Assembly: GCA_910583695.1 (NCBI GenBank)
Contig: CAJTZL010000013.1
Coordinates: 1-54,287, forward strand
Source: an uncultured Oscillibacter sp.
Lineage (GTDB): Bacteria; Bacillota; Clostridia; Oscillospirales; Oscillospiraceae
Length of the DNA: 54,287 bases
Direction: 5' to 3'
Each line of letters begins with the position of its first letter. Positions within the stretch are counted from its first letter, which is position 1. Made by a program: the position numbers and the translations under genes. Under the pieces are notes generated by a model that had not been told where the DNA came from, ran no database searches, and worked only from the letters and a program-made list of their open reading frames with translations. Below are positions 1 through 8,063 of this stretch, piece after piece.

Positions 1-1529
1 ATGATGGTGGTATCGGAGATGGGGGAGCAGTGGTCGCCGCAGACGGCGCCGGCCATGCAGGCGGAGATGCAGACGATGGCCATGGGGTTGTCCATGGAGA
101 AGACGTTCTGCACGATGGGAATCAGGATGCCGAAGGTGCCCCAGGAGGTGCCGGTGGCAAAGGCCAGCAGGCAGCCGATGGCAAAAACAATGAGGGGCAG
201 GATCATCTGGAGGCCGCCGGCGGAGGACCGGACGAAGTCCCGGACGAAGAACTTCGCGCCCAGGGAGTCCGTCATGTTCTTCAGGCTCCAGGCAAAGGTG
301 AGAATCATGATGGCGGGCACCATGGCCTTGAAGCCCTCGGGAATGCAGCCCATCATCTCCTTGAAGCTCATGGAGCGGCGGATGAGGTAATACACCAGGG
401 TGAAGACCAGGGCGAAGGCACTGCCCAGCATCAGGCCCACGGAGGCGTCGGAGTTGGAGAAGGCGGTGATGAAGCCCTCGCCGTCGAAGAAGCCGCCGGA
501 GTAGATCATGCCGATGACGCAGCAGATGATGAGGACCACCACGGGGAGGACCAGATCCAGCACGCGGCCCTTGTCCTCCGGCGCGTCGTCCTCCGCTCCG
601 GCGTAGGGATTGGAGCCGGAGAAGAGGTCACCCTTCTCAATGGCGTTCCGCTCATACCACGCCATGGGGCCAAACTCCGCCTTCATGACGATCATGCCCA
701 CCATCATGACGATGGTCAGCAGGGCGTAGTAGTTGTAGGGAATGGCCCGGAGGAACAGGTTGAAGCCTTGGCCGTCCTCGGCGAAGCCCGCCACGGCGGC
801 GGCCCAGGAGCTGATGGGGGCGATGATGCACACCGGGGCGGCGGTGGCGTCGATGATGTAGGCCAGCTTGGCCCGGGAGATGTTGTGCTTGTCGGTGATG
901 GGCCGCATGACGCTTCCCACGGTGAGGCAGTTGAAATAGTCGTCAATGAAGATCAGCACGCCCAGGAGCACGGAGGCCAGCTGGGCCCCGACGCGGCTCC
1001 TGATGTGGTCCTTGGCCCAGCGGCCGAAGGCGGCGGAGCCGCCCGCCTTGTTCATCAGGCACACCATGGAGCCCAGGATGATCAGGAAGATCAGGATGCC
1101 CATGTTGTAGCTGTCCGTGACGGAGGCCACAATGCCGTCGTTGAAGACATGGAGGATGGTGGCCTCAAAGGCGAAGTTGGAGTACAGCAGGCCGCCCACC
1201 AGGATGCCCAGGAACAACGAGGAATAGACCTCCTTGGTGATCAGGGCCAGGGCGATGGCGATAATGGGAGGCAGCAGGGACCAGAAGCTGTTGTAAAAGC
1301 TGCTGGGGGACTCCACATAGCCCACGCCGCCGCAGCTCTCACAGGTGACGGCCTCCAGGTCCTCGGACAGGACGACGCCCGACGCGCCGCAGTCGCCGCA
1401 CTCAATGTACTTGGTCCCGGCCTCTTCGGTGAGGTCCTCCCCCGCCGCCAGGGCAGGGACGGTCATGGCTGCGCACAGCAGCAGCATAACCGCCAGCAGA
1501 GGCAGGAACCGCTTTTTCAGGTTCTTCAT
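1..1529 (-). CDS. NhaC-family transporter, probable lysine permease (3' end outside window)
   Basis: Reading the minus strand from an ATG at 1529 gives an open frame that runs off the window edge, so the C-terminus is missing. The protein starts with a signal-peptide-like segment (MKNLKKRFLPLLAVMLLLC). A short extracytoplasmic stretch follows with two CxxC pairs (ECGDCG, CESCGG), resembling a zinc ribbon. Next come many hydrophobic helices with NhaC hallmarks such as IDDYFNCLTVGSVMRP and, near the edge, GDHCSPISDTT. A good ribosome site (AGGAGAG) lies 7 bases before the ATG. NhaC proteins are annotated as Na+/H+ antiporters, but the upstream lysine riboswitch strongly suggests that this one imports lysine, as proposed for the NhaC-type LysW group. 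The CxxC ribbon after the signal peptide is unusual. The family is secure; the substrate is inferred from the riboswitch. Confidence 0.9.
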   Translation of the reverse strand, partial: MKNLKKRFLPLLAVMLLLCAAMTVPALAAGEDLTEEAGTKYIECGDCGASGVVLSEDLEAVTCESCGGVGYVESPSSFYNSFWSLLPPIIAIALALITKEVYSSLFLGILVGGLLYSNFAFEATILHVFNDGIVASVTDSYNMGILIFLIILGSMVCLMNKAGGSAAFGRWAKDHIRSRVGAQLASVLLGVLIFIDDYFNCLTVGSVMRPITDKHNISRAKLAYIIDATAAPVCIIAPISSWAAAVAGFAEDGQGFNLFLRAIPYNYYALLTIVMMVGMIVMKAEFGPMAWYERNAIEKGDLFSGSNPYAGAEDDAPEDKGRVLDLVLPVVVLIICCVIGMIYSGGFFDGEGFITAFSNSDASVGLMLGSAFALVFTLVYYLIRRSMSFKEMMGCIPEGFKAMVPAIMILTFAWSLKNMTDSLGAKFFVRDFVRSSAGGLQMILPLIVFAIGCLLAFATGTSWGTFGILIPIVQNVFSMDNPMAIVCISACMAGAVCGDHCSPISDTTI

Positions 1530-1551
1530 AATGCTCTCTCCTAAATGAAAA

Positions 1552-1582
1552 ATGAAGTCATGACAGCTTGTCATGACTTCAT
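1552..1582 (-). terminator. Intrinsic terminator of the lysine riboswitch
   Basis: A perfect 14-bp inverted repeat (1552-1565 with 1569-1582) has a 3-base loop. On the minus strand it is followed directly by TTTTTC. It sits between the riboswitch aptamer and the transporter ribosome site, as expected of a transcriptional OFF platform. Confidence 0.9.
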
Positions 1583-1589
1583 ACCGCAC

Positions 1590-1778
1590 ACACGAACCGG
1601 TTGAATCCACGACAGCGCTCCACTCCAGACGGAGTGACAGTCCGCAGGATGTTCTCCAGCGGCCCGGCTTCGCGTCCCTCTCAGGCCGGGACAGACGAAA
1701 CCTCGGCGGAAGCCCCTTTCTTCCTCCCCGGGCCTGTCCCTTGGGGAGGCGTACTCTTGACGTCCGCGCCTCTATCAT
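1590..1778 (-). promoter_or_regulatory. Lysine riboswitch (L box)
   Basis: The minus strand carries the conserved L-box blocks in order: GATAGAGGCGCGGACGTCAA with AGAGTACGCCTCC, then GGGGCTTCCGCCGAGG, then CTGG, GGACTGTC and finally TGGAGTGGAGCGCTGTC. These match the aptamer known from Bacillus lysC. The aptamer follows a sigma-A promoter and precedes a terminator hairpin, so high lysine should stop transcription of the NhaC-family gene. Confidence 0.93.
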
Positions 1779-1788
1779 GCTGGCACCT

Positions 1789-1816
1789 ATTATAATAACC
1801 AATTTGAAAATGTCAA
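1789..1816 (-). promoter_or_regulatory. Promoter of the lysine riboswitch transcript
   Basis: On the minus strand there is a TTGACA (1811-1816) and a TATAAT (1789-1794) separated by 16 bases. The start of the L box lies just downstream. Confidence 0.85.
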
Positions 1817-1992
1817 CCACCTTCTCGAAATTTTTTCCTCCGGGTTTCCCAAAATGCCCGTTGATTCGGGGATCTCCGCCGCAAAAGCCCGGCCTTCTCC
1901 CGGCCGGGCCCTTTCCCTTTGCGCAGTTTGCCCAGGCCCCGCCCCGGTCCCCCGGCCCCCATCGGGCAAAACGACGATTTTTGGAAAAGCGT

Positions 1993-2020
1993 TTGACATG
2001 GGCCGCGGAGGTGCTACAAT
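1993..2020 (+). promoter_or_regulatory. Sigma-A promoter of the aminotransferase operon
   Basis: TTGACA at 1993-1998 and TACAAT at 2015-2020 are separated by 16 bases, about 57 bases before the aminotransferase start. Confidence 0.8.
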
Positions 2021-2077
2021 AGAAAAATACGCGGTCTGCGTACCATAAAAATGCAAAGCCCCAAGGAGGCGAAAAGG

Positions 2078-3280
2078 ATGAAGTTTTCCAGCAAATGCGA
2101 GGCGTGCAGCCTTTCCCCCATTCGGAAATTCCACCCCTATGTGGTGGCGGCGGAGGCAGCCGGGCGGCGCGTCCTCCATCTGAACATCGGACAGCCCGAC
2201 GTGGAGACCCCCCAGGCATTCTTTGACGCCGTGCGGGGCTTCCGGAATCCCGTTCTGGCCTATGCTCCCGCCGGCGGCGTGGACGAATACCTGGAGGCCG
2301 TGCAGGGCTATTACCAGAGCTTCGGCGTGTCCCTGGCCCTTGAGGACATCCTGTCCACTTACGGCGGAAGCGAGGCTCTCCAGCTCACCGCCGCCTGCAT
2401 CCTGGACGACGGGGACGAGGTCCTGATTCCCGAGCCCTTCTATCCCAATTACGACACCTTCATCGGCGTCACCGGCGGAAAAATCGTGCCCATCCCCACC
2501 ACGGCGGAGGAGGGCTACCGCTTCGCCCGCCGGGAGAAGATCGAACCCCTCATCACCCCCCGCACCAAGGCCATCATGATCACCAACCCCGGCAACCCCA
2601 CCGGCGCGGTGCTCACCCGGGAGGAGCAGCTCCTCCTGCTGGAGATCTGCAAGGAGCACGGCCTCTTCCTGGTCAGCGACGAGGTCTACCGGGAGATCAT
2701 CTACTCCGGGGAGCCCCTCAGCTCCCTGCTGGAGTACGAGGACGGGGCGGAAAACGTCATCGTCACCGACTCCATCTCCAAGCGCTTCTCCTCCTGCGGC
2801 GCCCGGGTGGGCGCGCTGATCTCCCGGAACCGGCACTTCATGGAATTGGCCATGAAGATCTGCCAGGGCCGCCTCTGCGCCGCCACCCTGGACCAGATCG
2901 GCGCCGCCGCGCTGTACCGGACGATGACGCCGGACTATCTGGCCTCCGTCCGGGACGAGTACGGCCGCCGGAAGGACGCGCTGGTGGAGGCCCTGTCCAA
3001 GCTCCCCGGCGTCACCCACAGCTCCCCGGAGGGCGCGTTCTACGTCATGGCCACCCTCCCCGTGGACGACGCGGAAAAGCTCCAGTACTTCCTCCTCCAG
3101 GAGTTTGAGGACCAGGGCGAAACCGTCATGTACGCCCCTGGCGAGGGCTTCTACGCCACACCCGGCAAGGGCCGGAACGAAATTCGCATCGCCTACGTCA
3201 CGCAGCCCAGGGAGCTGACCCGGGCCATCCAGCTGCTGGGCCTTGGCATCGAGGCCTACAACCGAAAGAACGGAACGTAA
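2078..3280 (+). CDS. Class I/II pyridoxal-phosphate aminotransferase
   Basis: The 400-residue protein is a fold-type I aminotransferase. Visible marks are NIGQPDVETP near the N-terminus, TYGGSEALQL (cofactor phosphate region), NPGNPTGAVLTREE, SDEVYREI and the cofactor lysine in DSISKRFSSCGARVG. It transfers an amino group between an amino acid and a 2-oxo acid; the substrate cannot be read from the sequence. The ATG at 2078 was chosen over one 27 bases upstream because AAGGAGG (2063-2069) is placed correctly for it. It is first in an operon with the small Dabb protein that starts 16 bases after it. Confidence 0.92.
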   Translation: MKFSSKCEACSLSPIRKFHPYVVAAEAAGRRVLHLNIGQPDVETPQAFFDAVRGFRNPVLAYAPAGGVDEYLEAVQGYYQSFGVSLALEDILSTYGGSEALQLTAACILDDGDEVLIPEPFYPNYDTFIGVTGGKIVPIPTTAEEGYRFARREKIEPLITPRTKAIMITNPGNPTGAVLTREEQLLLLEICKEHGLFLVSDEVYREIIYSGEPLSSLLEYEDGAENVIVTDSISKRFSSCGARVGALISRNRHFMELAMKICQGRLCAATLDQIGAAALYRTMTPDYLASVRDEYGRRKDALVEALSKLPGVTHSSPEGAFYVMATLPVDDAEKLQYFLLQEFEDQGETVMYAPGEGFYATPGKGRNEIRIAYVTQPRELTRAIQLLGLGIEAYNRKNGT

Positions 3281-3296
3281 AGAGGGAGGCCGTCCG

Positions 3297-3581
3297 ATGA
3301 TCTGCCATATCGTCATGTGGAAATTCCGCCCCGGCACTGAGGCGGAGCAGGAACAGTTCCTCAGCGGACTCCGGGCCCTGCAGGGGGTCGTCCCCCAGCT
3401 CCTCCAAAGCGAAGTGGCCCGAAACGTGGGGGCCGGGAACTACGACGCCGTTCTGGTCAGCAAATTCAACAGCTTGGAGGACCTGGAAGCCTATAAGAAC
3501 GACCCACGGCACAAGGCGGTCTCCGCCCTGTGCAAGTCCATCCGGGAGGACCGGGTGGCAGTGGACTACGAGGTTTTATAA
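3297..3581 (+). CDS. Dabb-domain (stress-responsive A/B barrel) protein
   Basis: This 94-residue protein has the typical Dabb pattern: it starts MICHIVMWKF, carries a central EVARNVGAGNYDAVLVSKF, and ends around the DLEAYKNDPRHKAV segment. Dabb proteins are small dimeric barrels of ferredoxin-like fold. Some act as aldolases or cyclases and most are uncharacterised. An AGGGAGG ribosome site precedes the ATG. It is probably co-transcribed with the aminotransferase, 16 bases upstream, and a strong hairpin follows its stop. No catalytic assignment is possible here. Confidence 0.88.
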   Translation: MICHIVMWKFRPGTEAEQEQFLSGLRALQGVVPQLLQSEVARNVGAGNYDAVLVSKFNSLEDLEAYKNDPRHKAVSALCKSIREDRVAVDYEVL

Positions 3582-3612
3582 AGTCCCGATAGAAATACCG
3601 CCCCATATATCA

Positions 3613-3646
3613 AAGAGCCGCACCGTGCGATCACGGTGCGGCTCTT
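3613..3646. terminator. Bidirectional terminator between convergent genes
   Basis: A perfect 15-bp stem (3613-3627 with 3632-3646) has a CGAT loop. It begins AAGAGCC and ends GGCTCTT. It lies between the ends of the Dabb gene and the convergent acetyltransferase gene. Confidence 0.85.
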
Positions 3647-3663
3647 CCTGCTTTGGGAAAGGT

Positions 3664-4302
3664 TCAGCGGCTGCGCCGCAGGGCTTCCAGGTCCCCCGCC
3701 TGGATGGCCCGGAGGCTTTTCGAGAGCTTTTCCAGGGGCCAGTCCCACCACCGCAGCTCCAGGAGCGCGTCGATGGTCTCCGGGTCAAACCGTCGCCGGA
3801 TGGTCCTTGCCGGAGCGCCGCCCACAATGGCATAGGGCGGCACATCCCTGGTCACTACGGACCGGGCGGCCACGATGGCCCCGTCTCCGATGGTAACGCC
3901 GGATAAGATCACCGCCTCATAGCCAATCCACACGTCGTTTCCGATTACGATGTCTCCCCGGTGGTCCCAGGCCTCCGTCACCTCCATCCCGTGGTCCCAC
4001 TCCTCATAAAAAATGGGGAACACATAGGTGGACAGGGAACCCAGGGCATGGTTGGCGCTGTTCATCAAAAACCGCGCCCCGCAGGCGATGGAGCAGAACT
4101 TCCCGATCACCAGCCGGTCGCCGTTGACGGGGCAGTGGTACAGCACATTGTTCTTCTGAAAATCCCGGGGATCATGGACAAAATCGTTGTAAATGGTAAA
4201 GCTGCCCACCTCGATGCGGGAATTTTGGACAGCATTTTTCAAATAGATGGTCTGGCTGTCCCCAGTTCTGGGGTACAGCTTCTCTGGAGCCGGAATCGTC
4301 AT
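3664..4302 (-). CDS. CatB/Vat-like hexapeptide-repeat acetyltransferase
   Basis: The 212-residue protein has the left-handed beta-helix of the xenobiotic acetyltransferase family. Marks are GKFCSIACGARFLMNSANH, the DIVIGNDVWIGYEAVILSGV run of hexapeptides, and the PYAIVGGAPARTIRRRF end, with the WWDWP stretch typical of CatB/Vat enzymes. NSANH supplies the probable catalytic histidine. Family members acetylate chloramphenicol (CatB) or streptogramin A (Vat), but many chromosomal copies have other acceptors. ATG 4302 was chosen because AAAGGAG is correctly spaced; an in-frame ATG 24 bases upstream lacks one. Drug resistance is possible but not shown. Confidence 0.85.
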   Translation of the reverse strand: MTIPAPEKLYPRTGDSQTIYLKNAVQNSRIEVGSFTIYNDFVHDPRDFQKNNVLYHCPVNGDRLVIGKFCSIACGARFLMNSANHALGSLSTYVFPIFYEEWDHGMEVTEAWDHRGDIVIGNDVWIGYEAVILSGVTIGDGAIVAARSVVTRDVPPYAIVGGAPARTIRRRFDPETIDALLELRWWDWPLEKLSKSLRAIQAGDLEALRRSR

Positions 4303-4423
4303 AAAATTTTCTCCTTTTTCATTCGGCATTCGTTTGGACGATTCCGGCTTTGGCAATGCAGCGCCTCACTCCACTTCGCTCCTTTTTGTAAAATACTTTT
4401 ATAGACAATCAACAAAATTATCC

Positions 4424-4897
4424 TCAGCCCCGCAGCAGCGCCGTCCGGGCATCCAGCTTCCCATTTTCCAAGGTCACAATGCCGTAGGCAGGCCGGGCAT
4501 AGTCCCCGATGCTGCCGGGGTTCAGGAACAGGGTTTTTCCCCGCATGTCCACCAGGGGCTTGTGGGTGTGGCCGAAGAGGAAGAGGTCCAGGTCCTTCTC
4601 CTCCGCCGCCAGCCCCGCCGCCAGCAGGGACTGCTTCACACCGTAGGTGTGGCCGTGGCACATCAGAGCCCGCTTGTCCCCCAGGTACACCAGCTTCTCC
4701 GCCTCTCCGGAGCCCCGGAAAAAGTCGCAGTTGCCGTACACCTGCTCAAAGGGCAGCTCCGGGAAGCGGTCATGGAGCCGCTCCCCGTCCCGCCAGCAGT
4801 CCCCCAGGTGCAGAATCATCCGGGGCTCCTCCCGCTCCACCGCCTGGATCATATTGGAAATGTTCCCATGGGAATCGGACAAAACCAGCACTTTCAT
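4424..4897 (-). CDS. YfcE/MJ0936-type metallophosphoesterase
   Basis: The 157-residue protein is a compact calcineurin-like phosphoesterase with every metal motif in place: SDSHGN near residue 7, LGDC near 31, YGNCD near 55, MCHGHTYG near 78 and FGHTHKP near 108. Small members of this family hydrolyse phosphodiesters such as bis-pNPP and perhaps cyclic nucleotides, and the cellular substrate is usually unknown. It is a single gene, transcribed away from the Feo operon, with no obvious operon partner. Confidence 0.9.
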   Translation of the reverse strand: MKVLVLSDSHGNISNMIQAVEREEPRMILHLGDCWRDGERLHDRFPELPFEQVYGNCDFFRGSGEAEKLVYLGDKRALMCHGHTYGVKQSLLAAGLAAEEKDLDLFLFGHTHKPLVDMRGKTLFLNPGSIGDYARPAYGIVTLENGKLDARTALLRG

Positions 4898-5142
4898 GGC
4901 GCCGCTCCTCTCCCCCGCCCGGTGCGGGGCTTGTTCAGGACTTGTTCCTCCAAGCCTCTAGTAAATTTCCGTGTAGCCAGTATAGTGAACTCTCCCGGCT
5001 TTTTCAAGGAGCTGTGCCTCAAATTTATATTTTATTAAGAATTTCCCACCCTTGCCGCCCCAACCCCTTGCTGGTTTCCGTCCCCCGCCTTCCGGCGGCA
5101 GCTCCGGCTCAGGAAAATTCTGCGCTTTTTTCAAAAAACCTC
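4898..5142. other. Intergenic stretch upstream of the Feo promoter
   Basis: This AT/GC-mixed DNA lies between the divergent phosphodiesterase and Feo genes. I see no gene and no strong repeat here. The Feo promoter and operator begin at its right end. Confidence 0.5.
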
Positions 5143-5204
5143 TTGACAGGCAGAGTTAGTCGTGTTAAACTACGAGACCGTAAAGAAGTTAGTAATTGCT
5201 AACT
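5143..5204 (+). promoter_or_regulatory. Feo operon promoter with palindromic operator
   Basis: TTGACA (5143-5148) and TAAACT (5166-5171) are 17 bases apart. Just downstream, at 5187-5204, is AGTTAGTAATTGCTAACT, a palindrome with a single mismatched pair. The TTAG/CTAA half-sites resemble operators of DtxR/MntR-type metal repressors. That fits an iron-uptake operon, but the regulator is not in the window. Confidence 0.65.
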
Positions 5205-5232
5205 ATCATCACCAACCGACAGGAGGCTGATT

Positions 5233-5445
5233 ATGATACCGCTTTCTATGGCAAAAACCGGCGAAACCGTCACCATCCGCAGGATTACAGGAAAGGACGA
5301 GATTCGCCGGCATCTGGCGGAGCTGGGCTTTGTGGTGGACACGGACGTCACCGTGGTCCATGAGATTGCAGGAAATCTGATTTTACAGGTGAAGGACAGC
5401 CGGGTGGCCCTGGACCGGGGGCTGGCAAACCGCATGTTCGTTTGA
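5233..5445 (+). CDS. feoA: FeoA-domain protein (first copy)
   Basis: The 70-residue protein consists only of a FeoA SH3-like domain: GETVTIRRITGKDEIRRHLAELGFVVDTDVTVV, then a strand pair ending in VALDRGLANRMFV. FeoA is a cytosolic partner thought to modulate the ferrous iron permease FeoB. The ATG at 5233 has AGGAGG 6 bases upstream. It is first in a three-gene operon and 13 bases from a second FeoA gene. The two FeoA copies are clearly diverged. Confidence 0.92.
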   Translation: MIPLSMAKTGETVTIRRITGKDEIRRHLAELGFVVDTDVTVVHEIAGNLILQVKDSRVALDRGLANRMFV

Positions 5446-5458
5446 AGGAGGAAGCAGA

Positions 5459-5680
5459 ATGAAAACCTTGAAGGATACGAGGCCCGGCGAGGCCGTCACC
5501 GTGGCAAGGCTCCATGGGGAGGGCCCGGTGAAACGCCGGATTATGGACATGGGCATTACCAGGGGGGTGGAAATCCTCGTGCGGAAAGTGGCTCCCCTGG
5601 GGGACCCCATGGAGCTGAACGTCCGGGGCTACGAGCTGTCTCTGCGCAAGGCGGACGCGGAAATGATTGAGGTCGTATGA
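5459..5680 (+). CDS. feoA: FeoA-domain protein (second copy)
   Basis: This 73-residue FeoA-domain protein has the RRIMDMGITRGVEILVRKVAPLGDP core and ends GYELSLRKADAEMIEVV, the form most often found next to FeoB. It is probably a cytosolic regulator or cofactor of the FeoB pore. A GAAGGAGG ribosome site precedes it. The gap to feoB is 71 bases and holds another TTAGT-containing stretch near 5711, which could be a second metal-responsive site, although no clear promoter is visible there. Confidence 0.92.
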   Translation: MKTLKDTRPGEAVTVARLHGEGPVKRRIMDMGITRGVEILVRKVAPLGDPMELNVRGYELSLRKADAEMIEVV

Positions 5681-5751
5681 GCCAAAACGGCCTTTCTTTT
5701 CAGAACCGAAGTTAGTCGAAAATAACCATCAGAAAGGGAGCATTCGTCATC

Positions 5752-7983
5752 ATGGACATCAAAATCGCCCTGGCGGGCAATCCGAACTGCGGCAAGACCA
5801 CCCTGTTCAACCAGCTCACCGGGTCCAGCCAATACGTGGGCAACTGGCCCGGCGTCACCGTGGAGAAAAAGGAGGGCCGCCTCAAGGGCCGGAAGGACAC
5901 GGTCATTCAGGACCTTCCCGGCATCTATTCCCTCTCCCCCTATACCCTGGAGGAGGTGGTGGCCCGGGACTATCTGGTAAACCAGCGGCCCGACGCCATC
6001 TTGAACGTTGTGGACGGCACCAACATGGAACGGAACCTCTACCTCACCACCCAGCTTATAGAGCTGGGCCTTCCGGTGGTGGTGGCGGTGAACATGATCG
6101 ATCTGGTGCGGAAAAACGGGGACCGGGTCGACCTGGAGAAGCTGGGCCGGGCCCTGGGCTGCGAGGTGGTGGAGATGAGCGCCCTCAAGGGCGAGGGAGG
6201 CCCGGAGGCCGCCCGGCGGGCCGTCTCCGCCGCCCAGGCCGGGAGGAGCGGTGCGCTCCCCCATGTGTTCACCGGCAGCGTGGAGCACGCCCTGGCCCAT
6301 ATTGAGGAATCCATTCGGGACATGGTGGACGGCCGCTGTCTCCGCTGGTACGCCGTCAAGCTCTTTGAGCGGGACGAAAAGGTTCTGGCGGACCTGAACC
6401 TGGACGACCGGCTGTCCGCCCGCCTGGAAGAGCACATTGCCGACTGCGAGCGGGAGCTGGACGACGATGCGGAATCCATCATCACCAACCAGCGTTACGC
6501 CTGCATCAGCCGCGTGGTGGGGCAGGCGGTGACGAAAAAGGCGGCGAAGCACAGTCTCTCCGCCTCCGACAAGATCGATCGGATTGTCACCAACCGCTTC
6601 CTGGCCCTGCCCATTTTCGCCGGCATCCTGTTCGGCGTCTATGCCCTGGCCATGGGCGGCTGGCCCGTCTCCCTCGGCGCCAGGGGCACCGACTGGGCCA
6701 ACGACGTGCTGTTCGGCGAATGGGTCCCGGACCTGTTCGGCCGTCTGCTGGCGTTTTTCCATGTGGCGGAGGGCTCCGCCCTCCACGGGCTGGTCCAGGA
6801 CGGCATTGTGGCCGGAGTTGGAGCCGTCCTGGGCTTCGTGCCCCAGATGCTGGTGCTGTTTCTGCTGCTGGCGGTGCTGGAGGACGTGGGCTACATGGCC
6901 CGGGTGGCCTTCATCATGGATCGGATCTTCCGCCGCTTCGGCCTCTCCGGCAAGAGCTTCATTCCCATGCTGGTGGCCACGGGCTGCGGCGTGCCCGGCA
7001 TCATGGCCTCCCGGACCATCGAGCAGGACCGGGACCGGAAGATGACGGTCATGACCACCGGCTTCATCCCTTGCGGGGCCAAGCTGCCCATCATCGGCCT
7101 TTTTGCCGGGGCGGTGTTCGGCGGCTCCGCCTGGGTGTCCGTGTCCGCCTTCTTTATCGGCATCGCCGCCGTGGTGCTCTCGGGCATCATGCTGAAGAAG
7201 TTCCGGGCCTTCGCCGGGGAGCCCGCCCCCTTTGTCATGGAGCTGCCCGCCTACCACGCGCCGTCGGCCGGGGGTGTCCTCCGGGCCGCCTGGGAGCGGG
7301 GCTGGAGCTTCATCAAGCGGGCGGGAACCGTCATCCTTTTGAGCTCCATAATCCTTTGGTTCCTCCAGGGCTACGGCTTTGTGGACGGCGCGTTCCAGGC
7401 CGTGGAGGACAACAGCACCTCTCTTCTGGCCGCCCTGGGCCGCTCCATCGCCTGGGTGTTTGCCCCCATCGGCTGGGAGGGCGGCATGGCCTGGAAGGCG
7501 GCGGTGGCGACCATCACCGGCCTCATCGCCAAGGAGGAGGTGGTCTCCACCTTCGGCGTGCTGTACCGCTTCGCCGGGGAGGAGCTGGGGAACAGCGGCG
7601 AGGCCGTCTGGTCCTTCATCGCCGCGGACTTCGGGCCCATGACCGCTTACAGCTTCCTGATCTTCAACCTCCTCTGCGCCCCCTGCTTCGCCGCCATGGG
7701 GGCCATCAAGCGGGAGATGAACAACGCCAGGTGGACGGCGGCGGCCATCGGCTACATGTGCGCCTTCGCCTATGCGGTCTCCCTCATCGTCTTCCAGCTG
7801 GGCGGGCTGGTGACGGGCGAGGCCCGCTTCGGCCCCGGCACCATCGCGGCTCTGGCCCTGCTGGCGGGCCTTGCGCACCTGCTGGTCCGCAGAGGATACC
7901 CGGCGGAGGCGGGGCGGAGGCCCCGGGTGGCCCTGGGCTGCGGGGACTGCGCCTCCTGCGGCGGCTGCGGGCGGGCCTCATGA
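5752..7983 (+). CDS. feoB: Ferrous iron transporter FeoB
   Basis: The 743-residue membrane protein imports Fe2+. The N-terminal G domain has GNPNCGKT (G1, residues 8-15), DLPG (G3) and NMIDL (G4). It is followed by the FeoB helical domain and a membrane part with two Gate motifs, around VGAVLGFVPQM and ATGCGVPGIMASRT, with GFIPCGAKLPI and the FNLLCAPCFAAMGAIKRE segment. The last 15 residues (GCGDCASCGGCGRAS) are cysteine-rich, a tail seen in some clostridial FeoB proteins in place of a separate FeoC. Cys pairs could bind metal or an Fe-S cluster. Length is normal. It is the last gene of the feoA-feoA-feoB operon, closed by a strong hairpin. Confidence 0.96.
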   Translation: MDIKIALAGNPNCGKTTLFNQLTGSSQYVGNWPGVTVEKKEGRLKGRKDTVIQDLPGIYSLSPYTLEEVVARDYLVNQRPDAILNVVDGTNMERNLYLTTQLIELGLPVVVAVNMIDLVRKNGDRVDLEKLGRALGCEVVEMSALKGEGGPEAARRAVSAAQAGRSGALPHVFTGSVEHALAHIEESIRDMVDGRCLRWYAVKLFERDEKVLADLNLDDRLSARLEEHIADCERELDDDAESIITNQRYACISRVVGQAVTKKAAKHSLSASDKIDRIVTNRFLALPIFAGILFGVYALAMGGWPVSLGARGTDWANDVLFGEWVPDLFGRLLAFFHVAEGSALHGLVQDGIVAGVGAVLGFVPQMLVLFLLLAVLEDVGYMARVAFIMDRIFRRFGLSGKSFIPMLVATGCGVPGIMASRTIEQDRDRKMTVMTTGFIPCGAKLPIIGLFAGAVFGGSAWVSVSAFFIGIAAVVLSGIMLKKFRAFAGEPAPFVMELPAYHAPSAGGVLRAAWERGWSFIKRAGTVILLSSIILWFLQGYGFVDGAFQAVEDNSTSLLAALGRSIAWVFAPIGWEGGMAWKAAVATITGLIAKEEVVSTFGVLYRFAGEELGNSGEAVWSFIAADFGPMTAYSFLIFNLLCAPCFAAMGAIKREMNNARWTAAAIGYMCAFAYAVSLIVFQLGGLVTGEARFGPGTIAALALLAGLAHLLVRRGYPAEAGRRPRVALGCGDCASCGGCGRAS

Positions 7984-8016
7984 ATACCGCGCTTTGGAAG
8001 CGCTTTTTGGAATTGG

Positions 8017-8050
8017 AAGGGCCCCGCGGTCAGAAAGACCCGGGGCCCTT
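8017..8050 (+). terminator. Terminator of the Feo operon
   Basis: AAGGGCCCCG (8017-8026) pairs with CGGGGCCCTT (8041-8050). An inner GGTC/GACC stem closes a small AGAAA loop. A short T run follows. The hairpin also lies just beyond the stop of the convergent GNAT gene. Confidence 0.85.
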
Positions 8051-8063
8051 TCGCGTCAGTAAG

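Noticed and set aside
30..1544. Long plus-strand frame of 504 residues over the NhaC gene
   Set aside because: It is His/Gly/Asp-rich low-complexity translation opposite a real transporter on the minus strand, a common shadow in GC-rich DNA.
1887..1909. GCCCGGCC/GGCCGGGC hairpin between the divergent riboswitch and aminotransferase promoters
   Set aside because: A hairpin is visible, but no gene ends here and no T run follows, so I cannot assign a role.
5629..7878. 749-residue minus-strand frame opposite feoB
   Set aside because: No motif, repetitive His/Gly composition, and feoB on the other strand is unmistakable.
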